DNA of 64,000 bases from positions 1 through 64,000 of the forward strand of contig JBQCHY010000056.1 in NCBI GenBank assembly GCA_051954235.1, given 5' to 3'. This document shows, piece after piece, positions 1 through 9,344 of this stretch. This DNA is from 62-47 sp051954235 (lineage in GTDB: Bacteria; Pseudomonadota; Alphaproteobacteria; Rhizobiales; Xanthobacteraceae). The position numbers were made by a program, and so were the translations under genes. Numbering within the stretch: position 1 is the stretch's first letter; every line of letters starts with the position of its first letter. The notes under the pieces are model-generated. The model saw nothing but the letters and a program-made list of their open reading frames with translations. It had not been told where the DNA came from and made no database searches.

Positions 1-141
1 CGACGATCACGCCACCCGCGCTCGCCTCGTCTCCGCAATCCCGGCCAGCTCCGACGAGACGAGCGCTACCCTCAAACCGCGTCGCGCGAAGGGGTCAAAA
101 TTGGACGCCGATACGGGGTCAAAGTTCAACACCGATTGACA
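1..141 (+). mobile_element. Right end of an IS21-like insertion sequence (partial)
   Basis: Two near-copies of a 22-base unit beginning GGGGTCAAA (91-112 and 115-136) precede a terminal TTGACA. Multiple direct repeats of this kind are typical of IS21-family ends. A reading frame open from base 2 to a TGA at 137-139 runs straight through the repeats and is probably the C-terminal tail of the element's last gene (IstB-like). The rest of the element lies outside the window. Family assignment rests on the terminal repeats only. Confidence 0.55.
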
Positions 142-271
142 CTTTGGCATCCGCTACGATGAACTGTGGGCTTTTGTCGCAACTTTGGTTCGAGGCGCAT
201 CTATCGACGCTCGTGGTAAATGGACTAAGGCGCGGCGCCCAGCTATAGGCGCGACTTAACGGGGTTGTTTG

Positions 272-1666
272 ATGAAGCTGCAACTAACTGTAGTCTTTTT
301 GATCGGGCTGTTTTTAGGCTTTCTTTTGCCCGGCGGCCCGGCCATCGCAAATGGCGGATCACCGCTGGAGCACTACACAAACCTGCAAAAAGACCTGCTT
401 TCGCGGCGCCCATCAGTGTCCACGGTCGCTGATGCCGTTGCCTTGTTTCCCGACCAGCATGAGTTCATCAACACCGTCAAAGATGTCTACGCTTTAGCGA
501 TAAACAAAGCAGACCGCATGGTTCTGGATATTGCCTGCCAGCGAGCCTATGCGGCTTTTATCAAATTGCCTGCCTCCGAAAGGGTTCTTCTTCAGTTTCT
601 GTCTGAATTCGATGCCTCTTTTGCTAAAGCGGACAAATCCGTCGACACAGGGGAGCAGTTCGCGTGGGGATGGGCTTACGCCGCCAACGCTGCAGTCGAT
701 GGTTTTGCGGCGACGTCTGATGTCAGGTTTGTTGATATTGTTCTACGCGGAGCGCGAGAGGCTTTTGCCAACACCGACAAAACTCTGGGGCTGAAGGACA
801 GTTTTGGAAGGGAGCACCTCGATGGCTGGAGCTTCCACGAGGGTGGAAAGCCGGCGCGCGAGGAGACATTGCCGGGGCGCATCGTTGCACCAATTTTAAA
901 GCTGGCACTCGAGATTAAGGATTCGAACGCGGTTGATGATGACAGAAAGCGGGAGGCAATTGAGCTTGCAACACGCGGTGTTTCAATTCTGAAAAAATAC
1001 CTTACCGAGCAGCAGATCGACGGCGACAATCGTTTCTTCGAAAATCCGTGGACCGGCGAACATGATGCTATGAACCACATAGCGGCCTTCGCCGAAGCGG
1101 CAATGCTTGCCTATCAGTTTAGCGGCGATCCGACCTTTCGAAGTTTTGCGCAAGGTTTTGAGAACTATTTCATCTCGCATACGAATCCGGTGAAATCCGA
1201 GACCGGACGCATTGCACTCTCTTGGCCTTACCAGGTACTGCCGAACAGACAAACGGAAGAGCAATTTTGGAAGGCTGCCATTACTCTGCCGGCAATCGTG
1301 TATCTCGATCAGAGCGGACTTAAGCTGAAAGAAAAGGATCGCGTTGCCCTCATTTGGTCGGTGATTGGTCTCGTAATTCGGCAGGACCGCTCGATCAATC
1401 AGTTCGTCGGCATCACCGATGCGAGAGTTACTGGCAAGACCTCTGAAGAGTCAGAATTCTCTCGCGGCCTCTTGTTCACCCATCTGATGGCGGTCGATGT
1501 TTGGGAGCCCATCGCGCGAGAGGTAATTCTCGACACCATCGCAGCGCGGCCGGATGTATTTCCCAACGGATTGTTACTTCATATTTCCGACGCTGTAGCC
1601 TATGCGCATATGCTTCGTTACCCGCAACCATCGCGTTCGATCAATAGTCGGAACTCAGTGAATTGA
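272..1666 (+). CDS. Secreted protein of unknown function, possibly an alpha-helical toroid
   Basis: 464 residues from ATG 272; a TTG at 269 directly before it is less likely. Residues 1-26 form a clear Sec signal peptide (charged start, hydrophobic core, cleavage after Ala-Ile-Ala). The mature part is almost wholly helical by composition, with aromatic and acidic segments (Trp-Ala-Tyr-Ala, Asn-Pro-Trp-Thr-Gly-Glu-His-Asp) that recall (alpha/alpha)-toroid glycosidases, lyases or epimerases. I do not recognise a named family. It stands alone after an IS end, beside an exported protein and polysaccharide genes, so a periplasmic role in polysaccharide processing is a guess. Codon use and base composition look like the AT-richer island. 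Confidence 0.7.
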   Translation: MKLQLTVVFLIGLFLGFLLPGGPAIANGGSPLEHYTNLQKDLLSRRPSVSTVADAVALFPDQHEFINTVKDVYALAINKADRMVLDIACQRAYAAFIKLPASERVLLQFLSEFDASFAKADKSVDTGEQFAWGWAYAANAAVDGFAATSDVRFVDIVLRGAREAFANTDKTLGLKDSFGREHLDGWSFHEGGKPAREETLPGRIVAPILKLALEIKDSNAVDDDRKREAIELATRGVSILKKYLTEQQIDGDNRFFENPWTGEHDAMNHIAAFAEAAMLAYQFSGDPTFRSFAQGFENYFISHTNPVKSETGRIALSWPYQVLPNRQTEEQFWKAAITLPAIVYLDQSGLKLKEKDRVALIWSVIGLVIRQDRSINQFVGITDARVTGKTSEESEFSRGLLFTHLMAVDVWEPIAREVILDTIAARPDVFPNGLLLHISDAVAYAHMLRYPQPSRSINSRNSVN

Positions 1667-2190
1667 AACGGGGCGATCTATCTTATTAGCGTAGCGTCCT
1701 GAAGAGTCGGTCCTCGGGTTCTGTATCGCGCCTGCAGATATCTGAGATGTATATAGGTCTCTGACTGGCGTTCCCGTCACTCCACCAACAACCCTAGCGA
1801 ATGCTCGCCAATGACTGCCATTGGCGAACGGCTCACCGACCTAAATTGTTCGAAGGTTAGAGAACGCGTGTGAGCCTTGCTCCCTAACTATTTTGGGGGC
1901 GTCAGGTCGAAGGTCGGACGAAACAGATGATGATGGTAACGAAGTGCATATTTTATCTAGTCAGGTGCTCAAATGACACCACCGTTTAACTTTAGCATAC
2001 CGCATGCTGCTAGCGCAATGCACGTTCCAACGTGCGTCTGATTGGAATGGAACAGCGAGACGTATTAGCGGCCTAGCCGCAGATTTCGGATCGATTGGCG
2101 TTAGCTTATACACGTCAAAACTGATTCGCTAACGCGTGCCGGCTATCAGTCGGCTTGTCATGCGCGCGCAATTCCTCTATCGCCGCACGT
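1667..2190. other. Intergenic region, nothing recognised
   Basis: About 520 bases between two exported-protein genes. No reading frame with a recognisable product, no strong hairpin with a T-run, and no IS ends were seen. It presumably holds the promoter of the downstream gene. Confidence 0.5.
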
Positions 2191-3276
2191 ATGTGGATTC
2201 TTGTCATTTTGGCCGCGCTCGTCTTTATATCTCCCGCGGTCGCCAATGAGCTACCGGGCTGGCAGAGTTACTGTGCCCTGCCCGCCTCCGAGGACGTTTC
2301 GGGCACACCGACGGGGGAAATTCAAGTGACTGATTTGACTGTCACCACCCCCCATTCCCACTCGATGCATATGTTCGGCTTTGGTTCGCAACTGCGGATT
2401 TGGGATATGACGACCGGCATCGGCTCGGGAAATCGGATGTGGAATATGCCAGCGGGCAAGCAATGGAGCTGGAACGGCAAGGAGTTCGTCCCAGTTAAAT
2501 CGATCAGTTACTTGCCATTTCATGCATACGGTTATGATTTCCGACAGGAGCGTGGCGCCGTAAACGCATGCGATGGCGGCCGGTGTAAATCCATAAAGAT
2601 TAAGGAAGGCACTTGGTCATACGATTTTGCGGCTGCCAATGGCGCCGTCATTGCCGTGACGAATTACGGAGACGCACTGCTTTTCCGAGATGGAAATTGG
2701 TGTCGCATGAGCCGACGCGACGACACCTACCGATGCGACCCAAACGAACCGATAGTCCTTGAGCCTAGACAAGTACAGTTTTATTCGTCGATCAGATTCA
2801 AGGGGAAAACCCTTCTCGGCGAGTGGCCAACTGGCCGCATTTATGAGTTCGACGGAAAGAAGCTACGGCCTACTGACAACCAGCCTCCATTCGCGACCGG
2901 TAAACCTATAGGATATGAAGCTCAAACCTTGGCTGTTTTCTGCAACGATCTCTATGTTGGATATTGGCCTACCGGAGAAATCTGGCGGTTACGAGCCAAT
3001 GAGTGGTCGCGGGCAGTTGCACTATTTCCGCCTCCTCGTGATACAAATACATTCATACCATATCGTGATCGTACCGAACCAGCTCCTCTCGATGGGTTTT
3101 ATGGTCGCCGGGTAACAGCACTAGTTCCACACAATGGCAGCCTGTTTGCCGCGACGTCCAATCTACGTGATTGGGGAAGGGACTACACTTCCCCGATTTT
3201 ATCTTCTGCTGAAGCAGAGAAATACGGGGCTATTTACCGACTGGATGTCAAAGGGTGCTCGTCAGTAACTAACTAG
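2191..3276 (+). CDS. Secreted protein of unknown function, propeller-like repeats
   Basis: 361 residues if it starts at ATG 2191, which places a hydrophobic signal peptide at residues 1-18 (cleavage after Ala-Val-Ala). A TTG start at 2155 would put a polar stretch in front of the signal and is less likely. The body has repeated short beta-type units; Trp-Pro-Thr-Gly occurs twice about 47 residues apart (near residues 212 and 259), each followed by an Ile and an aromatic, as in blades of a beta-propeller. Several Cys pairs suit an oxidising periplasmic location. No enzymatic motif recognised. It lies between a secreted protein and an acyltransferase on the same strand. Confidence 0.7.
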   Translation: MWILVILAALVFISPAVANELPGWQSYCALPASEDVSGTPTGEIQVTDLTVTTPHSHSMHMFGFGSQLRIWDMTTGIGSGNRMWNMPAGKQWSWNGKEFVPVKSISYLPFHAYGYDFRQERGAVNACDGGRCKSIKIKEGTWSYDFAAANGAVIAVTNYGDALLFRDGNWCRMSRRDDTYRCDPNEPIVLEPRQVQFYSSIRFKGKTLLGEWPTGRIYEFDGKKLRPTDNQPPFATGKPIGYEAQTLAVFCNDLYVGYWPTGEIWRLRANEWSRAVALFPPPRDTNTFIPYRDRTEPAPLDGFYGRRVTALVPHNGSLFAATSNLRDWGRDYTSPILSSAEAEKYGAIYRLDVKGCSSVTN

Positions 3277-3405
3277 CAATTTGCCATATGGCTATCCTCT
3301 TGCTTGAGATGAAATATAGACTATCGCAGATGGCGCAGACGACGGCCCCAGTTGCTTCCTCCCGGAAGCATCAGGATCCCAGTGCCGGCCTCTATGACGA
3401 TCTCC

Positions 3406-3421
3406 GGAGCCGAATAAATTG
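3406..3421 (+). promoter_or_regulatory. Ribosome binding site supporting a TTG start
   Basis: GGAG at 3406-3409 lies 9 bases before TTG 3419. An in-frame TGA at 3395 leaves no ATG or GTG upstream of the conserved N-terminus, so the acyltransferase very probably begins at TTG. Confidence 0.6.
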
Positions 3422-5353
3422 ATCGCTTGGATCCAAGGCTTGCGAGCTTTCGCTGTTCTGGTGGTCATTATCTACCATCTAAGCCATTCGCTCATGCCTG
3501 GTGGGTTTATTGGAGTCGATCTATTCTTTGTAATTTCCGGCTTTCTAATCACCCGAAAGCTTCTTCGAGAAATCGTTGAGACGGGACGACTGAACGTTAT
3601 TTCCTTTTGGGGAGGAAGAGCAAAAAGACTATTGCCGAATGCACTTCTAACGCTTGTGGCCGTTCTCGTCGCAAGTATGCTGTTGCTTCCGGCCTACCGT
3701 CACGGACCAGTCTCGCTCGAAGTAACTAGGGCAGCACTGTTCGTCTCAAATTTTCTGTTTGCTAATCAAGCGGTGGACTATTTCCGTTTTAATGACGTGC
3801 CAAGCCCCGTTCTTCACTATTGGTCACTCTCAATAGAAGAACAGTTTTACTTCGGATTACCGCTTCTCCTAATTGCGGTCTGCCACTGCATTTCAAGGCC
3901 AAACAATAAGGCCTTTATCGGGCTCATTTCCGCCATCTGCGCGACCTCGTTTATATACTGTCTTTATGAAAGCTGGTTGAATCCAACCTCAGCGTTCTTC
4001 GATACGCGGTCACGGATCTGGCAGCTCGCGCTCGGAGGATTGACTGGAGCTCTGTTCGAACGCTCGCGCTCGCTACCGTCGCCGCTCAGAGTTTGCTTCG
4101 CATATTCAGGCATCATTGCGCTGCTAGTCTCCATCCTGCTTTACAACGATCAGATGGGTTACCCCGGAACTTGGGCAATTGTCCCAACAACCGCAAGCGC
4201 ATTGATCCTGATAGGATTACCCGCCAGCCGGCGACTGACGTACGCATTGTCCCGGAAGCCGATCACAGCCATTGGAGACCGTTCCTATAGCCTGTATCTA
4301 TGGCACTGGCCTGTTATCGCCATCGCAGCGGAGTACTGGCCCGATAACCCTCTCACCCTTCTCCTTTCGACTTTCATCTTCATTGTCCTCGCCTGCGCAA
4401 GCTATCAGCTTATCGAGTATCCAATCCACAAGAGCGAGCGATTTGCGCGGTTTCGTCTTGGTCTCGCCGCAGTCGGCCTCATCTTTGTTGTTGGCGGTGG
4501 CACTCTTCTGCACTCATACCCAATCACACCCGCATCGAAAGCTCGTAACGAGGCGATTTTAGCAGCTAGCTCCGACTTCAGCCGAATATATCGAGATCAT
4601 TGCCACCTTGCTTTTGAGGAAACACGCTCTCTGGATTGCGTGTACGCAAACAAGAATAGTCAACACACCGTCGTGTTGTTCGGCGATAGCCATGCCGCAC
4701 AATGGTTCGATGCCATCGAAAAAGCGGCAACAGATACAGGTTGGCGGCTGGTGTCGAGAACCAAAAGTAGTTGCCCTTCGGTTGATGTTGGAATGTGGCT
4801 GTCTCCGCTGACGAAGTTCTATGAGGAATGCGACATCTGGCGCAACAACGTTCTTGCCGAACTGAAAGCCGCACCGCCTGACTTGGTCATTATCGCAAAC
4901 TCCTCTCACTACCACGGTTTATTGTACGACCGTTCATCTCGAACGATCATTGATTCCGGCAGTGAAAGCAAAAGATGGAGCAGAGGCACGCTATCGACGA
5001 TTGAGGCAATTATTTCTCAAGGCTCACGTGTTGTTTTAATCCAAGATAATCCCCGGCTACTCGCCTCATATAAAAATTGCCTCTCGGTCTCCGATCACTG
5101 CGGGAGAATCAAAACCGAAGCATTAGCCGGAATGAAGGTCGAATTCAGAGATATTTCCCAGCAAGGAGTCACGCAAATAGACTTTAACAGTACGATCTGT
5201 GACGGGTCGTGGTGTTCCAGCACTCGCGATGGCAACATAATCTATCAAGACTCCCACCATCTTACTGCGTCTTACGCTTCTACATATTGGCACAACTTTA
5301 GAGAAATACTAATTCACAATACCCCACCAAATACTGCTGAAAGCAATCAATAA
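3419..5353 (+). CDS. O-acyltransferase with C-terminal SGNH domain (OafA/YrhL type)
   Basis: 644 residues, the usual length for the two-domain family. Residues 1 to about 340 are an acyltransferase-3 membrane domain with some ten helices; the opening (Gly-Leu-Arg-Ala-Phe-Ala then Tyr-His near residue 20, and Gly-Gly-Phe-Ile-Gly-Val-Asp-Leu-Phe-Phe) is diagnostic. The C-terminal part is an SGNH hydrolase-like domain with the nucleophile motif Gly-Asp-Ser at about 422-424 and Asp-Ser-His-His at about 611-614 for the catalytic Asp/His. Such proteins move acyl groups, usually acetyl, across the inner membrane onto periplasmic O-antigen or other glycans. The context fits O-antigen acetylation; the exact acceptor cannot be read from the sequence. 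Confidence 0.92.
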   Translation: MIAWIQGLRAFAVLVVIIYHLSHSLMPGGFIGVDLFFVISGFLITRKLLREIVETGRLNVISFWGGRAKRLLPNALLTLVAVLVASMLLLPAYRHGPVSLEVTRAALFVSNFLFANQAVDYFRFNDVPSPVLHYWSLSIEEQFYFGLPLLLIAVCHCISRPNNKAFIGLISAICATSFIYCLYESWLNPTSAFFDTRSRIWQLALGGLTGALFERSRSLPSPLRVCFAYSGIIALLVSILLYNDQMGYPGTWAIVPTTASALILIGLPASRRLTYALSRKPITAIGDRSYSLYLWHWPVIAIAAEYWPDNPLTLLLSTFIFIVLACASYQLIEYPIHKSERFARFRLGLAAVGLIFVVGGGTLLHSYPITPASKARNEAILAASSDFSRIYRDHCHLAFEETRSLDCVYANKNSQHTVVLFGDSHAAQWFDAIEKAATDTGWRLVSRTKSSCPSVDVGMWLSPLTKFYEECDIWRNNVLAELKAAPPDLVIIANSSHYHGLLYDRSSRTIIDSGSESKRWSRGTLSTIEAIISQGSRVVLIQDNPRLLASYKNCLSVSDHCGRIKTEALAGMKVEFRDISQQGVTQIDFNSTICDGSWCSSTRDGNIIYQDSHHLTASYASTYWHNFREILIHNTPPNTAESNQ

Positions 5354-5399
5354 TTATCAAGCTCCCGTCACGCCGCGCCATCGCTAATTGATTCAACAC

Positions 5400-5493
5400 T
5401 AGGGCCAGAAACGTTGCGCTCGGACGGACCCTCGTGATTCAAGCTCCCAAGCTGGGGGGCGAATCATGCGGTACGAACTCGCCGACTATGAGA
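5400..5493 (+). mobile_element. 5' fragment of an IS5-family element
   Basis: ATG 5466 begins nine codons (Met-Arg-Tyr-Glu-Leu-Ala-Asp-Tyr-Glu) that match the usual N-terminus of IS5-family transposases; homology then stops at about 5490, where an unrelated gene remnant begins on the other strand. The left limit is an estimate. The transposase is reduced to these codons. Confidence 0.5.
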
Positions 5494-5758
5494 CGGGATC
5501 GTCAAAACCGTGCTTGTCGAGCGTGCGGCGAAGTAGGCCAGATACTTTCGGGTCCCCAAAAAACTCGGTGATGTATGCGAGTGCGGCGGACTTGTTGTTC
5601 GCCACTGCTATTGCGACCGGAAGCTGATGAAAGGCGCCATCGACTAAGCGTGATCCGGGCACTTGCTTGACGTAGGCAGGAAGAGAATCGCGCGCTAACG
5701 CAAGTGCATTCGCCTTGCCCTCGCGCATGGCCGTGATGGCTTCAGCGACCGAAGTCAC
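5486..5758 (-). pseudogene. Remnant of a periplasmic solute-binding protein (C-terminal part)
   Basis: About 90 codons read like the last third of an amino-acid-type extracellular solute-binding protein: Ala-Met-Arg-Glu-Gly-Lys-Ala-Asn-Ala-Leu-Ala, then Leu-Pro-Val-Ala-Ile-Ala-Val, then a helical Phe-Phe-Gly-Asp tail. The N-terminal two thirds and the signal peptide are missing and IS pieces abut both ends. It is a relic rather than a working gene. Confidence 0.55.
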
Positions 5759-5829
5759 CGGCGAGATCGTCGTGCTCCGTAGCCGAGGGCGTGGCCACCG
5801 CGAGCGAGCCCAGCCGGTTCCGCTCAGGA

Positions 5830-6400
5830 TGCCAGTTCGCAGCCTAGCTCGCCTTGTCCCCAGACAGAACTCGAGCGGTGACCGTCAAGGTTTCGGCGGC
5901 TTCTCAAAGCAGGGAGACTGTTATGTTCGCTATCTCCTTGTCGTTGGTGGCACAGCCGTGATCCGCCACCGAGGCAAGCGGACGCCAGCAGACCGGTGAC
6001 TGCAATCATTGCTGGAGAAGAAACCGTGAGGCTGGTCTCGGTCGCGCTCGCCAACAAGGTCGCCCGGGACGCCTGGGCTCTTCTTGCCCCGGGAGCAGCA
6101 TTTGAACCCTCACCACCTCGGCGCTTGCTGACAGACATCAGTCGCAGCAGGCGAATACACAGGAATTGATGACGGCAGAACGTGGCGAGATGATCGACCA
6201 ACAACGAGAACACCCCGCGTGTTTCAATGCATCTCGAATGCGCCAGCTTGATCGGGGGCCTCGTTCGCGGATTTTCATCACGGCCAACGGACCATGCTCC
6301 GCGTAGAAACAGACCTGGCATATGAAAGCGACCGATCAGAAGCTCACCAAGGCCATAGCCAATCGACGTCGTCCACATAACCTAGCCGCCCAAAACCTCG
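5830..6400 (+). mobile_element. 3' remnant of an IS110-family element
   Basis: Frame 1 reads Val-Pro-Arg-Gln-Asn-Ser-Ser-Gly near 5860, then Gly-Phe-Ser-Lys-Gln-Gly-Asp and Leu-Leu-Val-Val-Gly-Gly-Thr-Ala-Val-Ile-Arg, the C-terminal transposase block of IS110-family elements. It stops at about 5998. A shifted frame continues with Leu-Val-Ser-Val-Ala-Leu-Ala-Asn-Lys-Val-Ala-Arg and Ala-Trp-Ala-Leu-Leu (about 6030-6095), the family's usual end. At least one frameshift and loss of the N-terminal catalytic half make it inactive. The non-coding tail to about 6400 is probably the element's right end; this limit is approximate. Confidence 0.65.
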
Positions 6401-6962
6401 ACCTGCATCACCTAATGGCCTCAAAGTTAGAAAGGCCAAGCACTTCGCGAATTGCCAAACGCCACGCAGGACGGGGGCTCATCTGATGTGCACTCTGCGA
6501 CCATCGAAACGGGCGATCCTACCTTCACCCAGTATATGATCGCACAAAGTTCACCGATCTTCACTACCTCTCAAGCCCGGCGTTGAATCTAAACTACATT
6601 CTTGGGAACCCGTCATCTCTAAATTCTCCTACAGTCTAAAAGCTGCACCTTATTTCTGACGAACAATTACAGGAACTATGCCCAGACACACTATCTGGAT
6701 GAACTCCCTTTCTGAGAAACGAAAACGGGGCACCGCTATGCTGCTAGCTGACTTCAAGAGACGCTGTTCTCACTATGCGCTTGATCCTGGCATCCTGGAA
6801 ATCACCCCTACAAATTAAGCATAGGCCTACTGCTTCCAGCCTTTATCTCGGGCCGAAGGGTTTGCCGATTGACATTCTCGCGCGAGCATCAACGAGCCCG
6901 CCTAAAACCCACCAATCCATCTCTCGCACAGAGTGCCGAGACGCTGGATGCCGAGGCATGTG
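6401..6962. other. Intergenic region, nothing recognised
   Basis: AT-rich sequence between IS debris and a polymerase-like gene. No product was recognised in any frame. The GAGG at 6953-6956 serves as ribosome binding site for the gene starting at 6963. Confidence 0.5.
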
Positions 6963-8456
6963 ATGCTATTATCGCGGACTAGCCCACCAAGTCATGCTCC
7001 TGAACGACTCTTTGGACTTTTAATTGGACTAGCGATTGCAGTTTCGCTTCTGGGGCGGTCGCTTGTACTCCCAGGCCAAGCGATCTCGCTGGTCGCCTTT
7101 ATTGCGGCTCTAGCAATTCTCCCATTCACATCAATCGCCCCCTCTCGTCTTGGGATCGGCCTCGTCACGACCTTCATATTGGTCTTCTTGTACATTTGTT
7201 TGATTGCTTTTTCAGCCAAGGAATCTCAATGGGTGAATCTATTGAACCTTGGGGATTGGTCCCGTCACGCCGAACACTACGTTGATTCTAAACTCACCGT
7301 CTTCGCGATCACTGGGCTGCCGCCGATTATCCTTGCCGTGCTGCTGACAATATTGAATCATCGTCAGATCGCGACCCGATACGTTCTACTGGGAATCATC
7401 GCGACATCAGCACTCGGATTTATAATTTTAGCTTCATCCTCAAACGAGCTGATGGGCACGAATTATGGGACTGCAGCAGACTGGCTATCTGGCAAAGGCC
7501 GACCAGCTTTTTCAACCATATCAATGGGGCTACTTCTTATCTTGGGCGCACTTGCTGCGCTTTGTTGGGTTGGAAAAGCGCCTGCACTGGACAAGATAAT
7601 TGCTGCATTTGTTGGCTTTTGCCTGGTGGCAACGATAATGCTTCACCGTCGCATCGACACGATTCTTTTTGTGATCGCTATTGTTGCGATCCTTATAACC
7701 CACGCTCGAAAAAGTTCTTCCTGGAAGAGTGCGGTAACTTTAATGGCGATAATATTCGCCATTCCAACGGTCTCGTTGCCCTTGGTAGCGAATGATTTTA
7801 CGTCATCCTATTGGTACCACATCGCATCTGGAATGAAGTATCGAACCAACGCTGCAACGATAGCAATCGATCTCATCCAAGCCGATGCAGATGAAAGCAC
7901 CGCAGAAAAGTTGGGAACGGCTAAGGATAAAACCGCTTGGCTGACGAACAAGGAAATTACCAGCGAGAATAAGGAGGCGGCGACCGCGAATCATGCAAGC
8001 GTCAGCGACGATGAACGTTTCAACGCCATATTCGATTTCGGTGCAAAGATTCTATTCGGCTATGGACTCGGATTTTATGCGGACAATAGCGCAGACGGAA
8101 TGATGTATCCACACAACTTAATTATTGAAACATTCCTTGAAAACGGAGCCATTGCCTCGGGCGCACTTCTTGTCTCAATTTTTCTTCCGCTCATCCCGCT
8201 ATTTGCCAAGCTCCGCCGAGGAACAATATCTCGCTACGAGCTTGCGTTTTTTGCGATAGCAATAGTTCTTTTTACCGTCTCGCTGAAGGCCGGTGAGATC
8301 TCGAGCGTTGGACATCTATTGTTTTTCGTTATTCTCGCTGGAGCTACTCACGAAACCTCGTTAAGAGATTCTAAGAACGTTACGCCTCAGTTGCCAACAA
8401 CCCATGCAGCTTCAACAATAACAAAACACCGCCGGCAATTGCGACCGATCGATTGA
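6963..8456 (+). CDS. Wzy/WaaL-type O-antigen polymerase or ligase
   Basis: 497 residues from ATG 6963, chosen because GAGG lies six bases upstream; in-frame ATG 6948 and GTG 6933 are possible. About ten to twelve membrane helices flank a long, hydrophilic, Lys/Glu-rich periplasmic loop that ends in Tyr-Pro-His-Asn-Leu-Ile-Ile-Glu (His about residue 384). His-Asn followed by Glu a few residues later is the signature of the O-antigen ligase/polymerase superfamily. It either polymerises undecaprenyl-linked repeat units or ligates glycan to lipid A core; sequence alone does not decide. The last codons run into the left end of an IS3 element, so the native C-terminus may have been replaced. Confidence 0.8.
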   Translation: MLLSRTSPPSHAPERLFGLLIGLAIAVSLLGRSLVLPGQAISLVAFIAALAILPFTSIAPSRLGIGLVTTFILVFLYICLIAFSAKESQWVNLLNLGDWSRHAEHYVDSKLTVFAITGLPPIILAVLLTILNHRQIATRYVLLGIIATSALGFIILASSSNELMGTNYGTAADWLSGKGRPAFSTISMGLLLILGALAALCWVGKAPALDKIIAAFVGFCLVATIMLHRRIDTILFVIAIVAILITHARKSSSWKSAVTLMAIIFAIPTVSLPLVANDFTSSYWYHIASGMKYRTNAATIAIDLIQADADESTAEKLGTAKDKTAWLTNKEITSENKEAATANHASVSDDERFNAIFDFGAKILFGYGLGFYADNSADGMMYPHNLIIETFLENGAIASGALLVSIFLPLIPLFAKLRRGTISRYELAFFAIAIVLFTVSLKAGEISSVGHLLFFVILAGATHETSLRDSKNVTPQLPTTHAASTITKHRRQLRPID

Positions 8457-8513
8457 GCTGCTGCCGGTTTGATGGATACCGAGATTGGGTGTTTCATGAA
8501 GCCGGAGGTTGCC

Positions 8514-8803
8514 ATGCAGAGACGGACGTTCAGCCGGGAATTTATGCTTGAGGCGGTGAAGCTGGTCAGGGAGCGCGGGTTTCGGCAGCTCAGGCTACGC
8601 GCGATCTGGACGTCCACGAGAACGTGCTACGCAAGTGGATCAAGGAGTTTGACTCCGGCCCGGTGCAGGCCTTTCCCGGTCATGGGCAGACGAATCCCGA
8701 GCAACTGGAGATCGCGCGGCTCAAGCGCGAAGTTGCCAAGCTCAGAGCCGAGAGGGATATCCTAAAAAATGCCGCAGCCTTCTTCGCGAGGGAAGCGACA
8801 TGA
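8514..8803 (+). pseudogene. IS3-family transposase orfA, frameshifted
   Basis: Begins Met-Gln-Arg-Arg-Thr-Phe-Ser-Arg-Glu-Phe, a standard IS3 OrfA start with helix-turn-helix. A one-base loss near 8578-8580 shifts the frame; the next frame continues Ser-Ala-Ala-Gln-Ala-Thr-Arg-Asp-Leu-Asp-Val-His-Glu-Asn-Val-Leu-Arg-Lys-Trp and ends in a leucine-zipper-like Lys-Arg-Glu-Val-Ala-Lys-Leu region. The TGA overlaps the orfB start as ATGA. Confidence 0.8.
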
Positions 8804-9340
8804 AGCTCGTCTTCATTGCGAAGCACCGGGATATCTATCCGGTGGCATGGCTATGCAACGCGTTGGGCGTCTCCCGCTCGGGCTTCCATGCCTGGCTGAA
8901 TCGTTCGCTCAGCGCCAGATCCCGGAGCGACGAAGCGACCGGCGACCGTATCAGGGCTAGCTTTATCAGTAATGATCGAACCTACGGGTCCCGCCGGGTC
9001 TGGCGGGACCTGCTTGCCGCGAGCATTGATTGCGATCTTCATCGGGTCGAGCGCCTGATGCGCCTGCGGGCCTTGCGGGCCAGGCCGCAACGACGGCGTC
9101 TTCCGCGGGATGAAGGCGATCGCGGGATCACAACCGTGCCGTCAAATTTGCTGACCCGGCAATTTGCGGCCGAGCGACCGAACCAGAAGTGGATTGCAGA
9201 CTTCACCTATATCTGTACAGCGACTGGCAGTATGTCTCGGCGGCGATCGATCTGTTCTCGCGCCGGGTGGTCGGCTGGTCGATGAACGCCGGCATGACGG
9301 CTCAGTTAGCCGCGGATGCGCTGTTGCATCAGATAAAGAT
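8800..9340 (+). pseudogene. IS3-family transposase orfB, frameshifted and truncated
   Basis: Starts at ATG 8800 and contains the N-terminal His-Arg-Asp-Ile-Tyr-Pro-Val and Thr-Tyr-Gly-Ser-Arg-Arg-Val-Trp blocks, then Asn-Gln-Lys-Trp-Ile-Ala-Asp-Phe-Thr-Tyr with the first catalytic Asp. A frameshift near 9206 moves the rest (Asp-Leu-Phe-Ser-Arg-Arg-Val-Val-Gly-Trp-Ser) to another frame. It stops at about Ala-Leu-Leu-His-Gln, before the second Asp and the Glu of the DDE triad. Confidence 0.8.
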
Positions 9341-9344
9341 AAAC

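Larger units (their letters stand above)
8458..9340 (+). mobile_element. Truncated, frameshifted IS3-family insertion sequence
   Basis: Carries the orfA and orfB transposase genes described separately. The left limit is set just after the polymerase stop codon. The right part is lost: coding homology ends at about 9340, five bases before the stop codon of the convergent glycosyltransferase, so the right inverted repeat and last third of orfB are gone. It cannot move by itself. Confidence 0.8.

Noticed and set aside
5824..6378. Minus-strand open frame of about 184 codons
   Set aside because: Opposite strand of the IS110 remnant, whose transposase motifs read on the plus strand.
8458..9340. 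Possibility of an active IS3 element with programmed frameshifting
   Set aside because: The breaks are inside orfA and inside orfB, not at the orfA/orfB junction, and the catalytic C-terminus and right end are missing.
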